Shown in pieces: positions 1 through 8,884 of a stretch of DNA of 35,888 nt; the stretch's first letter is position 1; each line of letters starts with the position of its first letter. Made by a program: the position numbers and the translations under genes. Below the pieces are notes generated by a model, which saw only the letters and a program-made list of their open reading frames with translations, did no database searches and was not told the origin of the DNA. Where the stretch lies: the NCBI GenBank assembly GCA_938091115.1, contig CALKNI010000124.1, positions 1-35,888 of the forward strand, in the 5' to 3' direction. The DNA comes from an uncultured Pirellulaceae bacterium (GTDB lineage Bacteria; Planctomycetota; Planctomycetia; Pirellulales; Pirellulaceae).

Positions 1-1623
1 TCGGGTAAACATCCAGCGCGTTCACAAAAAACTCACGTCGTTGGTGGCCATCCACCAGCACCCTATGCAAAAAACAGCATCGCCATCGAACCGTGGTATA
101 GCGGCCGGATGAAACTAAGCGAGATTACCATCGCCGAAGCACTTCAAACGAATGGTTATAAGACGGGGTGTGTTGGCAAATGGCATTGCGCGATCAACCA
201 CAATGCGTTTCCACAACCCAAAGATCAGGGGTTCGACGTCTCCTATATGAATCGTGGCGTCTCCGAACCAATGCGTCCCGACCGACTATCAGAATTCTCC
301 ACCACCGATGAGAACAATCGATTCCGGCTTGACACCAATGGGATCCCTCGCGACCAGAACACCATGGACGCACTCGAATTTCTAAACCGACATAAGTCAG
401 AGCCGTTCTTCCTATACTACGCGACTTGGCTAGTTCACACGCCAATTCACAGTCGCAGCAAATCCCTGCTAGAAAAATACTGCAAGAAAATGGGGATCCC
501 TTTTCCCAAAAAAGCTGAAGGTTGGGATCTTGAGGGACAAAACAATCCTTACTACGGCGCAATGGTTGAATCACTCGACTACTACGTTGGCCAATTGCTC
601 AACTATCTAAAACAAACCGATGACCCCCGATGGCCCGGACATAAACTCATTGACAACACGTATATCATCTTCACCTCAGACAATGGGGGAATGGAAAAGG
701 TGCCCAACGAAATCATCACCGATAACGCCCCGCTCGATAAAGGCAAAATCAATGCAAAAGAAGGAGGCGTTCGCGTTCCATTCATTATCTCCGGCCCGGG
801 GATCCAACCGGGGATCAGCCCCGATGCAATCGCCAGTGGCCTCGATTTTTACCCCACGATCCTTAACTGGACAGGCACGCCCCAACCAAAGGGCCAGCAA
901 CTCGATGGATTGGATCTAAATCCCTTTCTTAAGGCGGACAAAAGGACTCGTGATTTAATTCGCCACTCCAATGGCAAACCAAGAGACACAATGGTCTGGC
1001 ATTTCCCTAATTCGGTTGCAATGCAGTCAACACTGCGCAGGGGAAATTACAAATTGATTCGTAACTTAGTCGAAGACATGATTCCTAACCGGGACTCTTT
1101 AAACCTGTATCAACTCTATGACGACTCAGGAAATCGAGTCGATATCGAAGAAGCAAATGATCTATCTAAATCCAAACCAGCGTTAACCCGCGAATTAAAC
1201 CAACTCCTCCAATCTCACCTGGATGAAATGCAGGCAAGCCCTCCATTTTTAAATCCCAGATCACCCTCTGCTCTACCTGGCAAGAACAAGGTTTGCACTC
1301 CCTTTGAACACGGCATTAAGGGGCGCGAAGTTTGGGCTACCTACAAAGAGTCGGGGGCTAAAGTTGTTTCCGCTAACCTGATTTACACTAATAACGGAGG
1401 CAAGAGGTACGAGGAGTGGTATCGACTGCCGGCGTCAATCACGAGTACCGGAAAGGTTACTGCGAACCTGCCGGCAGATGCGACACATTACGTGTTTAAT
1501 CTGATTGATGAAAATCATTTTCTCGTCAGCTATCCGGAAATGAAATTCTTGAAGGACCGCTCGGCCCCATTCTCAGCGCGTGCGTTTAAAATAGCAGCCA
1601 AGAAACCTAAACCAGCCAAATAA
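1..1623 (+). CDS. Sulfatase, 5'-truncated by the window edge
   Basis: The frame is open from base 1 and ends at TAA 1621-1623, giving about 540 visible residues. It opens with SGKHPAR, the stretch that normally follows the C/S-x-P-x-R formylglycine motif in sulfatases, so the catalytic Cys/Ser lies just left of the window. The ATG at 109 is internal. Visible sulfatase hallmarks are GKWH (about 175-186), HTPIHSR with a substrate-pocket His, the metal-ligand motif TSDNGG (673-690) and the Lys of AKEGGVRVPF. The alkaline-phosphatase-fold core is followed by a LYQLYDD-type C-terminal subdomain. After that comes an extra module of about 120 residues (YTNNGGKRYEEWYRLP, then THYVFNLIDENHF) that looks like a beta-rich add-on. 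Sulfatases hydrolyse sulfate esters, and this one is presumably exported to act on sulfated polysaccharide. Substrate and subfamily cannot be told from what is visible. Confidence 0.93.
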   Translation, partial: SGKHPARSQKTHVVGGHPPAPYAKNSIAIEPWYSGRMKLSEITIAEALQTNGYKTGCVGKWHCAINHNAFPQPKDQGFDVSYMNRGVSEPMRPDRLSEFSTTDENNRFRLDTNGIPRDQNTMDALEFLNRHKSEPFFLYYATWLVHTPIHSRSKSLLEKYCKKMGIPFPKKAEGWDLEGQNNPYYGAMVESLDYYVGQLLNYLKQTDDPRWPGHKLIDNTYIIFTSDNGGMEKVPNEIITDNAPLDKGKINAKEGGVRVPFIISGPGIQPGISPDAIASGLDFYPTILNWTGTPQPKGQQLDGLDLNPFLKADKRTRDLIRHSNGKPRDTMVWHFPNSVAMQSTLRRGNYKLIRNLVEDMIPNRDSLNLYQLYDDSGNRVDIEEANDLSKSKPALTRELNQLLQSHLDEMQASPPFLNPRSPSALPGKNKVCTPFEHGIKGREVWATYKESGAKVVSANLIYTNNGGKRYEEWYRLPASITSTGKVTANLPADATHYVFNLIDENHFLVSYPEMKFLKDRSAPFSARAFKIAAKKPKPAK

Positions 1624-1657
1624 CTACACCCCGACCCGTTGATATTAAGGAACGTCG

Positions 1658-3823
1658 ATGTTGCCTCCGCTTCCCTCACGAGACCAATTTGCCGATCTAT
1701 TAATGGATCGCATTTTGGCCGCAGGTGAAACGGCGATGCTGGCCTTTGACGAGCAAAATTTTTCAATCAAAGTCGAATGGGCCGAAGATGCCAATGAACA
1801 GGTCGACATCCGTAGCCTGCAATATTTAGAGTCCTGGTTCAAACGCCATCAACAGGCAGAGAACGAGCAACAAAAGTCACTCATTATCAATCAATTTGTC
1901 GACCTCTGGTTCTCAACCAAACAGCAGGCCCTTTCTGGGAAAGCAGCCAATACCGAACGACTCATCCCGCTGGTCCGTTCTCGATTTGTTCACGAAGCAA
2001 CGAAAATTCAGCTTTCAATAGAGACGCCAGAACAGGCGGCAGAAATCGAGAATCAACTTACCTACCAAGCTTTTGCCGAACATCTTGCGGTTAGCATCGC
2101 CGAACAGTTTCCCAATAGTTTTCGACAACTGACCTGTGAAGATCTCGATGAATTAGAATTAAGTTTTACTGAAGCGTTGGCAATCGCAAAACATAACTTG
2201 CTCAAGCTCGAACCAAACTTTGCCAGTGGAATGCACTTTGAACCAGTAGATGGGAAATTCTGGTGTCCGGCTGGCAATCTAAATTCGAACAATGTGGCGG
2301 CTGTGCTATTCCCCGAGCGAATCAAACGCCTCCCCGTCCAGGGGCAACATGTTGTTTTCGTTCCACATGAAAATATTATTTGGATTGTCGACTCCGCTAA
2401 CATTAATAGCCTGCGACTTGTCGCTGAACTCAATCTCCAGGAATTTCGTGAGTGTCCTTCTCCCGTCAGTGCACTTCCCTATCTAGTCGATGGCCAGAAT
2501 TTGAAACCGTGGTTGCCGGCAGCATCACATCCGGCTCACGCGGCGATGAAGATGTTGCACATTCATGATGCTTCTTATCTCTGCGACACGCAGGGGCAAC
2601 TCCTGAAGCAAAAATTCTCCGCCGAAAACATCGACGTCCATCTAAGCGTCTACCGCCCCATGGAAATTGTCCGAGACGATGGAGAAATTGAATACCACTC
2701 GATTTGCGTCTGGACCGACAGTGTAACAACGTTGTTACCTAAAACTGATTTCGTTGCTATCCAACAACTACTCAACCGCGATGCTCTGAACCGGGGGAAA
2801 ACACGCCAACCTAAATTTGGCAAGATCTTAATCGTTCCTTGGAAAACATTCGCTTCGGTGTTGGGAGACGAGCTCCACTGCCGGGAAACCTATCCTGAAA
2901 GATATCGGATAGAGACAACCCTTTCTCCGGACGCCTGGTCAATACTGGGAAAAAGTGAGCACCCTTTTGCCGATGCGTTTCGTGACGAATTAAAAGCGAC
3001 GAAACCAACTTCCAGCCAGACAGCCACGCGTTCCAAAAAAACGGCTTGGATTATTGGCGGAGTGATCGGCTGTCTCGGCTTGTTTATCCTGATGCTGCTA
3101 GTAGCGCTCCCGCTCGTTTTTTTATTCACATCAAATTCAACTACCGTCAGTCCACCGATCAATGCCGAATTTGATTTCACTCCGTTCGCTGACCCTACAG
3201 TGGAAGGCGACTTCCCTGCGATCCCAGAACTCGAATTCTCAGCCGATTTATTCAAGGGTGAAATCGTCTCGGATTCAAAACTTCCAGCCCTTGAAAAATT
3301 AGATAAGCCTACTGTTGAACTACCAATATTGGATTGGGAATTAAAAGACTTAGTAAAATCAGAGATTGGTGGGTCTGAACTACAAACCATCTATGATGAT
3401 TTTGCGCCAACAGGCGGCTGGCTAGTAGGACTGCGACTCACTAAAGGAACAAACTGGGGAGGTGCCATCCGGGCGGTCCAACCGATTTATCAAACCGGCG
3501 ATCAGTACCAATTAGGTTTGCGGCACGGTCGTAAAGGCGGTGCATCACGCGCTCAAATCATCGCCCGCCCCGGCTATGCCATCGGTAAAATATCGATTCG
3601 AGCTGGACTGGCAATGAATGCAGTACAAGTTGAGTTTCAGAGGGTCGATGGCTCAAAACTTGATCCACAAGACGCCTACTCAAGTGAATGGATTGGCTGC
3701 GCCGGTGGAAACGCCTACGACCCCTTATCAAGTGGCGGCAACCCCATTGCAGGAATCTCTGGCAGCTTTCTGGACGATCACTTTGGGATGCGGATCCACA
3801 TTGCCCCCAGTGATCTTGAGTAA
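1658..3823 (+). CDS. DUF1444-like / transmembrane / jacalin-like C-terminal protein
   Basis: This is a 721-residue protein. ATG 1658 is chosen because AAGGA (1647-1651) sits 6 nt upstream; the gap to the sulfatase is 34 nt. Residues 1 to about 300 resemble the DUF1444 (YtpQ) family: an N-terminal FDEQNFSIKVEW strand pattern, then RLIPLVRSRF, then a module with G-x-H-VVFVPHENIIWIVD. A Lys/Arg-flanked hydrophobic helix (about 463-490, IGGVIGCLGLFILMLL onward) follows, so the N-terminal part is probably cytoplasmic. The tail (about 580-721) carries GGWLVGLRLTKG, GGAIRAVQPIY, GYAIGKISIRAG and WIGCAGG, the glycine-rich beta pattern of jacalin-like prisms. A lectin-like exterior on a membrane anchor is the inference. 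The DUF1444 and jacalin labels come from pattern reading and are moderate. The sulfatase upstream is co-directional, which is compatible with glycan sensing or binding. Confidence 0.85.
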   Translation: MLPPLPSRDQFADLLMDRILAAGETAMLAFDEQNFSIKVEWAEDANEQVDIRSLQYLESWFKRHQQAENEQQKSLIINQFVDLWFSTKQQALSGKAANTERLIPLVRSRFVHEATKIQLSIETPEQAAEIENQLTYQAFAEHLAVSIAEQFPNSFRQLTCEDLDELELSFTEALAIAKHNLLKLEPNFASGMHFEPVDGKFWCPAGNLNSNNVAAVLFPERIKRLPVQGQHVVFVPHENIIWIVDSANINSLRLVAELNLQEFRECPSPVSALPYLVDGQNLKPWLPAASHPAHAAMKMLHIHDASYLCDTQGQLLKQKFSAENIDVHLSVYRPMEIVRDDGEIEYHSICVWTDSVTTLLPKTDFVAIQQLLNRDALNRGKTRQPKFGKILIVPWKTFASVLGDELHCRETYPERYRIETTLSPDAWSILGKSEHPFADAFRDELKATKPTSSQTATRSKKTAWIIGGVIGCLGLFILMLLVALPLVFLFTSNSTTVSPPINAEFDFTPFADPTVEGDFPAIPELEFSADLFKGEIVSDSKLPALEKLDKPTVELPILDWELKDLVKSEIGGSELQTIYDDFAPTGGWLVGLRLTKGTNWGGAIRAVQPIYQTGDQYQLGLRHGRKGGASRAQIIARPGYAIGKISIRAGLAMNAVQVEFQRVDGSKLDPQDAYSSEWIGCAGGNAYDPLSSGGNPIAGISGSFLDDHFGMRIHIAPSDLE

Positions 3824-3923
3824 TCGGCACCATGACATCTTGATTCGTCGATCAGCGAGACAACCACGGATTCGCAAAGTGTTATCCAACTGCAATTGAA
3901 ACTTGTCACCGTTGGGGAAGACA

Positions 3924-4019
3924 ATGTTCAAAGATCTTGCTGCCCGATTCCGCAAATGCCTTGGTAGAAAATTTCTACAGGATTTATTAAGATCCAAACT
4001 CGTTGCGGCAGAATTTTGA
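3924..4019 (+). CDS. Candidate 31-residue small ORF
   Basis: ATG 3924 has a good ribosome-binding sequence (GGGGA, 3914-3918, 5 nt away) and the frame runs to TGA 4017-4019. The peptide is basic and could form an amphipathic helix (it starts MFKDLAARFRKCLG). It ends just before the DUF3592-like gene, so it could be a leader peptide or a remnant of a decayed gene. No family is recognised, and an ORF this short can arise by chance. Confidence 0.22.
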   Translation: MFKDLAARFRKCLGRKFLQDLLRSKLVAAEF

Positions 4020-4039
4020 TAATTAACAAATGTGATGGA

Positions 4040-4447
4040 ATGAATATAAGAAAAATTTTGAGCATTGTTATCGTCTTGGTGCTACTGGGAATCTCAACTA
4101 AGAACAGCATCACCGTGACCATGGATAGTGGCGAAGCGACTGCTACCTGCATCAGCGAACCAAGAAAAAGCTCGCGACGCAACAGGTTATTTTCTATTCG
4201 AGAGTCTCGATTTCGATACCAAGATGACGATGGAAATTCGCAAGAAGCTTCCATTTGGTTCAGCATTCCCAGGCCGAAGGCTGGAGAAGAGGTTGAAATC
4301 CTCTACGCGAAAAAATCACCTCAGTTGATTTATTATAATTCTGTATTGTTTGTTTGGATGCTACCTGCAATTTTTGTGGTTCTATTGGCATTCATTCCCG
4401 CAAGCATCGCCATTCGCCATGGAAAATTTCGAGCTGGCGTAAACTAA
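4040..4447 (+). CDS. Small DUF3592-like two-helix membrane protein
   Basis: ATG 4040 gives 135 residues and begins MNIRKILSIVIVLVLLGIS, a signal-anchor-like helix. The frame can be extended to a TTG at 4016, but that adds eight unconvincing residues. The middle region has FRYQDDDGN, then IPRPKAGEEVEILYAKKSPQ. This is the pattern of DUF3592 proteins, in which an extracytoplasmic beta domain with a G-x-x-V-x-V-x-Y motif lies between two helices. The second helix is LFVWMLPAIFVVLLAFIPASI, followed by a basic tail. Function is unknown in the family. The gene stands alone between two gaps and nothing links it firmly to its neighbours. Confidence 0.72.
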   Translation: MNIRKILSIVIVLVLLGISTKNSITVTMDSGEATATCISEPRKSSRRNRLFSIRESRFRYQDDDGNSQEASIWFSIPRPKAGEEVEILYAKKSPQLIYYNSVLFVWMLPAIFVVLLAFIPASIAIRHGKFRAGVN

Positions 4448-4729
4448 TAAACTCAACAATTCCAATTAACATCTCCGCCTGCTTGTTATATTTCTAACAC
4501 CCCATCTCCCCGCGATCATTTTGCGCGTCCCTACCACAACTTGCCTTTTTCAAAGATCAACCAACCGCGCCGGGAGACGTCGAGCAAAGCAGGTTGCCAA
4601 GCGTTTAATTCTGGAAATTAATTTTGTTTTCAAATCATAGGCGGCTTGGTGAATTTCACTTTATCCCGTGTTACAATTCGTTCAAGTGTTAACCTACTGA
4701 CAACTTGAAAACGAAAACGCAGAACTTAC
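4448..4729 (+). promoter_or_regulatory. Intergenic region upstream of the MoxR cluster
   Basis: This 282-base stretch has no convincing gene. It must carry the promoter for the long MoxR-led cluster. A TACAAT (4672-4677) is a possible -10 element, but no well-spaced TTGACA-like box is seen, so the exact promoter is not assigned. No clear Shine-Dalgarno sequence precedes ATG 4730. No terminator hairpin was recognised after the DUF3592-like gene. Confidence 0.3.
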
Positions 4730-5773
4730 ATGAGTGAAAACGCCAGCGGAAGTGCGGAGGCAGACGACGTCGCCGCCATTAAGAGATTAGGAAAAACACG
4801 CGACGCGATCGTTTCTGAATTACGAAAAACAATTGTGGGAATGGACGATGTTATCGATGAGATGATGATCGCCATCTTTGCCCGCGGACACTGCTTGCTG
4901 GTTGGCGTACCTGGTCTGGCAAAAACTCTGCTCGTCAGTTCTCTGGCAAAAACCATGTCGCTGTCATTCAAGCGGATTCAATTCACGCCCGACTTAATGC
5001 CCTCGGACATCACGGGAACCGAACTGCTGCAAGAAGATCCAGAAACACACGAACGACGGTTTAAGTTTCAGAAAGGCCCCGTCTTTACAAATCTTTTACT
5101 GGCCGATGAAATCAATCGGACCCCTCCCAAAACACAGGCAGCCCTTCTGGAAGCGATGCAGGAAAAACGTGTCTCTTCCGGTGGCGAAGACTTTAAGCTG
5201 GACGCTCCCTTTTTTGTTCTTGCCACTCAAAACCCTATCGAACAAGAGGGAACCTATCCTCTACCAGAAGCTCAACTCGATCGATTCCTGTTCAACATCA
5301 CAGTCAAATATCCAACTCGCAGTGAGGAACTAGACATCATGCGAAGCGTGACCAGTGACGAGGAACCGGTGACCAATCAAGTCGTGGACGGAGCAAGTAT
5401 CCTCGAATTGCAGCACGTAGTCCGGCGAATTCCCGTTGCAGATCACGTGCTGGAGTACGCTGCGGCGTTGGTTCGTGCGACTCGCCCGGACGAACCGGAA
5501 GCTCCCGAGTTTGTGAAAAAACTAATGTCGTGGGGAGCCGGTCCGCGAGCCTCTCTCAACCTCATTCTTGCAGGAAAAGCGAGAGCAGCTTTGCGGGGTC
5601 GCTGCCATGTTTCTGTCGACGACATCAAAGCAGTCTGCTTACCAATCCTGAGACATCGAATCATCCCAAGTTTTGCCGCCCGCTCAGAAGGGATGAATTC
5701 AGACTCTCTGATTGCATTATTGTTGGAGAAAATCCCGAGCGACGAAAAACTACTGTCTCAAACGACAGGTTAA
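4730..5773 (+). CDS. MoxR-family AAA+ ATPase
   Basis: This 347-residue protein is of normal MoxR length. Motifs run in order: Walker A GVPGLAKT (59-66), Walker B LLLADEIN (122-129), sensor 1 ATQNP with N168, and DRF with a likely arginine finger at R185. The C-terminal lid carries SWGAGPRASLNL. MoxR ATPases are cytoplasmic chaperone-like machines that help mature or insert metal centres in partner proteins, commonly with VWA-domain partners. Here the partners follow directly: a DUF58 protein begins 4 nt after the stop, then two VWA membrane proteins. This is the first gene of the cluster, with the only sizeable upstream gap, so transcription probably starts here. Family assignment is very secure; the client is unknown. 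Confidence 0.97.
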   Translation: MSENASGSAEADDVAAIKRLGKTRDAIVSELRKTIVGMDDVIDEMMIAIFARGHCLLVGVPGLAKTLLVSSLAKTMSLSFKRIQFTPDLMPSDITGTELLQEDPETHERRFKFQKGPVFTNLLLADEINRTPPKTQAALLEAMQEKRVSSGGEDFKLDAPFFVLATQNPIEQEGTYPLPEAQLDRFLFNITVKYPTRSEELDIMRSVTSDEEPVTNQVVDGASILELQHVVRRIPVADHVLEYAAALVRATRPDEPEAPEFVKKLMSWGAGPRASLNLILAGKARAALRGRCHVSVDDIKAVCLPILRHRIIPSFAARSEGMNSDSLIALLLEKIPSDEKLLSQTTG

Positions 5774-5777
5774 GCAA

Positions 5778-6707
5778 TTGACTGAACATTTGCCGGACAA
5801 GAATTATCTAGATCCTGAGTTATTACAAAAGCTCGGCGACCTCGAGTTGATCGCCCGCGAGGTAGTAGAGGGCCTACGTGTTGGTACGCATCGCAGTCCA
5901 CTCCGCGGCTGCAGTACTGAATTCGCACACCACCGACAGTATGCACCGGGCGATCCCATTCGCAGTATCGATTGGCGGGTGTATGGGCGATCCGATCGCT
6001 ACTACACCAAACTTTACGAAGCGGAAACGAATTTTGATTGCTACCTTTTAGTCGATGCAAGTTCTTCCATGAATTACGCTTCCGGGCAGGTTAGCAAACT
6101 CGAATACGCTAAATACCTCGCCGCCTCACTCGCCCATATCGTGCTCAAGCAACGTGATTCGGTCGGACTCTCAATTTTTGATTCTGAAGTTCGCGCCCAT
6201 CTGCCGCCGCGTTCTACCATGAGCATTATTCTGCAGATCGATCAACTGCTGCGAAACATCAAGCCTGTCCCAAGAAGTAGCATTGCCAAACAGCTCCACG
6301 ATATCGCAATGATGATGAAACGCCGCTCAGTCGTTGTGGTCATCTCGGACTTGTTATCGGATGTCGACGATATCCTTGCCGGACTCGACCACCTCCGATT
6401 CGATGGACACAGCGTAGCTGTTTTGCACACACTCGACCCATACGAAATCGAATTCCCTTTTCAAGGAGCGTGGTGTTTCGAAGGTCTCGAACTCGAGGAA
6501 CCAGTCACGACTCAAGCCGATCGGATTCGAGAGGAGTATCTCGCCAACTTCAATCAATACATTACAAAGCTTCGTGATGGATGCGCGGGAAGCCAAGTCG
6601 ACTACATGACTGTTAATACTTCACTACCACCCAACGAAGTATTGAGCGAGTTCTTCTTTAAACGCGAGGCGATGATTAACGGTGCGTCTCGGGGAGCTCG
6701 CCCGTGA
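5778..6707 (+). CDS. DUF58 domain protein (VWA-like MoxR partner)
   Basis: TTG 5778 is preferred as start (309 residues), 4 nt after the MoxR stop and with AGG (5767-5769) upstream. The frame also reaches an ATG at 5712 inside MoxR, but the conserved family N-terminus (LDPELLQKLGDLELIAREVVEG) begins just after TTG 5778. DUF58 signatures are HRSPLRG, EFAHHRQYAPGDPIRSIDWRVYGR and a MIDAS-like D-A-S-S-S-M (D93, S95, S97) that starts a von Willebrand A-like fold. No membrane helix is seen, so it is probably cytoplasmic. DUF58 proteins accompany MoxR ATPases, probably as substrate adaptors. Its stop overlaps the start of the next gene by 4 nt, suggesting translational coupling. Confidence 0.93.
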   Translation: MTEHLPDKNYLDPELLQKLGDLELIAREVVEGLRVGTHRSPLRGCSTEFAHHRQYAPGDPIRSIDWRVYGRSDRYYTKLYEAETNFDCYLLVDASSSMNYASGQVSKLEYAKYLAASLAHIVLKQRDSVGLSIFDSEVRAHLPPRSTMSIILQIDQLLRNIKPVPRSSIAKQLHDIAMMMKRRSVVVVISDLLSDVDDILAGLDHLRFDGHSVAVLHTLDPYEIEFPFQGAWCFEGLELEEPVTTQADRIREEYLANFNQYITKLRDGCAGSQVDYMTVNTSLPPNEVLSEFFFKREAMINGASRGARP

Positions 6708-8884
6708 CCTTTCTTCATCCTCTAATTTTACTGGCAGGGCTTGGAATATCACTTCCAATTCTAGCGCACCTTCTGAATCGCCATCAGGTCAAACATACAC
6801 CGTGGGCAGCGATGCAGTTCCTGAATCGCAATGTTCGCGTCCGTTCAAGACAGATTCGCTTGCGCGATTTACTACTCCTTCTCCTGCGTTGCACGGCCCT
6901 GATACTTTTAGTGTTGGCACTCGCAAGACCTGCGTGGCAAGGCAGCGTTACCAACTGGCTTCCCGGTGAATCGCGGGCGGGGATTGTGATTGGCCTCGAT
7001 GCCTCGTTCAGCATGGCACACGGTGGTAAAGATCAAACCCGTTTTCGCCGCGCTCTTAATCAAGTCGAGGTCATTGCCGAAAACATTCAACCAGGTGATC
7101 CAGTCTCACTTGTCCTGCTCGGAGGTGAAAACACAGTTCTTACCCGAAACATGGCGTTTGATCGGGATCGATTCCGTGAACTACTTGAAAGTGCCAAAAT
7201 TGTACAAGCGGGATTAGATCTCGACCGCGTTCCAGGCCAGCTCAAAGAACTAGCCGATGACATGGAAGCACCAAATAAAGAAGTCTACTTTGTCACTGAC
7301 GTTCAAGCTCGAGATTGGGAACAATCGTCGACCAAGTTTCAATCTGCTCTGACTAATTTACATGAAAGCGCACAAGTTTTTCTGGTTCCAGTTTCAGGAG
7401 TAGAAGCAAATCTGGCCGTGACCCAGCTCAACCTTGTTTCCGGCGTACTTAGAAAGGGTGCCGTCGGCCGTTACCAGGCAACGGTTCAAAACTGTGGATC
7501 CGATCCAGTGACCAACGTGGAGGTCCAATGTCGAGTCGAAGGCGTTCAAATCGACACCAAAACAATTCCGCTGATTGCCGCCGGAGCATCCGAAACCGTG
7601 TCTCTTTTCGTTCCCTTCCACAATTCAGGCCCAACGCGCATCACTGCCGAAATCACCGGAGACCTGCTTCCCACCGACAACGTCAGACGCGTGGTGGCAG
7701 TTGTTAGAGATCGCGTTTCGGTTCTCTGCGTTGATGGAACCGACGGGACCGCTGGCCGACTCGTCATGGCTGCACTCCTAGCACGAAGTGACGGCTCAAT
7801 GGACGAGAACTTTCAAGTCAAATCAATTCCATGGCTCTCACTCCCTTCTGAGCCACTGGAAGAGATCGATGTTGTCATTCTCGCTGACGTCCCCGAGATC
7901 ACCGAAGAACAAACCAAACAATTATCCCAGTACGTCCGTCAGGGAAACGGATTAGTTTGGTTTGCAGGTAAAAACGTGAAAGCGAATATCTGGAACGAAC
8001 GATCAGCCAGCGACATTCAATCGCTGCTACCGGCCAAGTTAGGGCTTCCAGTAGACGTCAGTACTGGCAACGGTGCTGGCCGACCGCTAGATCCTTCCAT
8101 GCCCGACCATCCCGTTTGCCTTCCACTTCGCTCCCTTCCTGAAGACCTGTTTAGCGAAACTCGATTTCTAACTCGGCTCGATTCAGAAACTTCCTCGTCC
8201 AGTTTTCCGATCTTAAAATTAGCTGGCAGTGGTGATCCAATATTACTCGAACATACTCTTGGTCGCGGCCATGTCTTCATGTTCACAACTTCGGCCGAGA
8301 CCACTTGGAATAACATGGCACTAACGCCCGTCTTTCCAATGTTGATGCAGCAAATCGTGACCTACCTAGCCGGGCGCGAATTTGAGCAATCCCAGACGGT
8401 CGGCGACTCACTCTCACTCGCGTACGTCGAACAGCCTGACGCCAGCGATGCTGTGTTTGATTCGCCGTCGGACGAAACGATTACGGTTCCAGTGCGTGAG
8501 TATCGAAAACAATTCGTGGCTCTTCTTGAAAATGCCCGCGAGGCTGGATTTTATGAAGCACGGGTAAGCGTGCAGGCTCCGGGTCTGCCAATCGCAGTTA
8601 ACATTGATTCTCGAGAATCGAATGTGGCCTCACTGACCACGCCCGAGCTGAAACAAAATCTTGACTCCACCAACATTGTCGTTGCTCCCTCTGAAATAGA
8701 ATTAGCCTCCGCCATTAAAGCGAATCGTGCCCGCAAGTCATCGTGGCGACAGTTCATGCTCATCGGGTTGATCCTCTTGATCGCCGAGAGTCTTTTTGCC
8801 GACCGCCTGTGGAAACAAAAACAACCGAAAGGACAAGGCTCGCTTCCATCCGGCAACTCCAATACTGGAGGCCAAGATGACTGA
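6704..8884 (+). CDS. BatA-like VWA membrane protein
   Basis: GTG 6704 overlaps the DUF58 stop (GTGA). The 726-residue protein opens with a BatA N-terminal region: helix FLHPLILLAGLGISLPILAH, then RHQVKHTPWAAMQFL, then a second helix (about 54-75). A VWA domain follows with intact MIDAS D99-x-S101-x-S103. A CARDB/Ig-like beta region lies around 240-340. A glutamine-amidotransferase-like segment around 340-430 (VLCVDGTDGT, then VVILADVPEITEEQ) comes next, and a C-terminal helix (about 695-712) precedes a basic tail. The topology places the VWA part either side of the inner membrane, as in Bat proteins. It is likely a structural partner of the MoxR/DUF58 pair. Function within the complex is inferred from context only. 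Confidence 0.9.
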   Translation: MTFLHPLILLAGLGISLPILAHLLNRHQVKHTPWAAMQFLNRNVRVRSRQIRLRDLLLLLLRCTALILLVLALARPAWQGSVTNWLPGESRAGIVIGLDASFSMAHGGKDQTRFRRALNQVEVIAENIQPGDPVSLVLLGGENTVLTRNMAFDRDRFRELLESAKIVQAGLDLDRVPGQLKELADDMEAPNKEVYFVTDVQARDWEQSSTKFQSALTNLHESAQVFLVPVSGVEANLAVTQLNLVSGVLRKGAVGRYQATVQNCGSDPVTNVEVQCRVEGVQIDTKTIPLIAAGASETVSLFVPFHNSGPTRITAEITGDLLPTDNVRRVVAVVRDRVSVLCVDGTDGTAGRLVMAALLARSDGSMDENFQVKSIPWLSLPSEPLEEIDVVILADVPEITEEQTKQLSQYVRQGNGLVWFAGKNVKANIWNERSASDIQSLLPAKLGLPVDVSTGNGAGRPLDPSMPDHPVCLPLRSLPEDLFSETRFLTRLDSETSSSSFPILKLAGSGDPILLEHTLGRGHVFMFTTSAETTWNNMALTPVFPMLMQQIVTYLAGREFEQSQTVGDSLSLAYVEQPDASDAVFDSPSDETITVPVREYRKQFVALLENAREAGFYEARVSVQAPGLPIAVNIDSRESNVASLTTPELKQNLDSTNIVVAPSEIELASAIKANRARKSSWRQFMLIGLILLIAESLFADRLWKQKQPKGQGSLPSGNSNTGGQDD

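Noticed and set aside
3964-3978. Palindrome GTAGAAA-A-TTTCTAC
   Set aside because: Seven-base arms are expected by chance about twice in a window this size, and it lies within a weak candidate ORF.
4646-4677. TTGGTG...TACAAT as the promoter of the MoxR cluster
   Set aside because: The spacer would be 20 nt and the -35 box is weak, so it is only mentioned as a possibility and not called.
5712-5777. Longer DUF58 N-terminus starting inside MoxR at ATG 5712
   Set aside because: The extra residues (MHYCWRKSRATKNY) are a frame-shifted reading of MoxR. The conserved family start follows TTG 5778.
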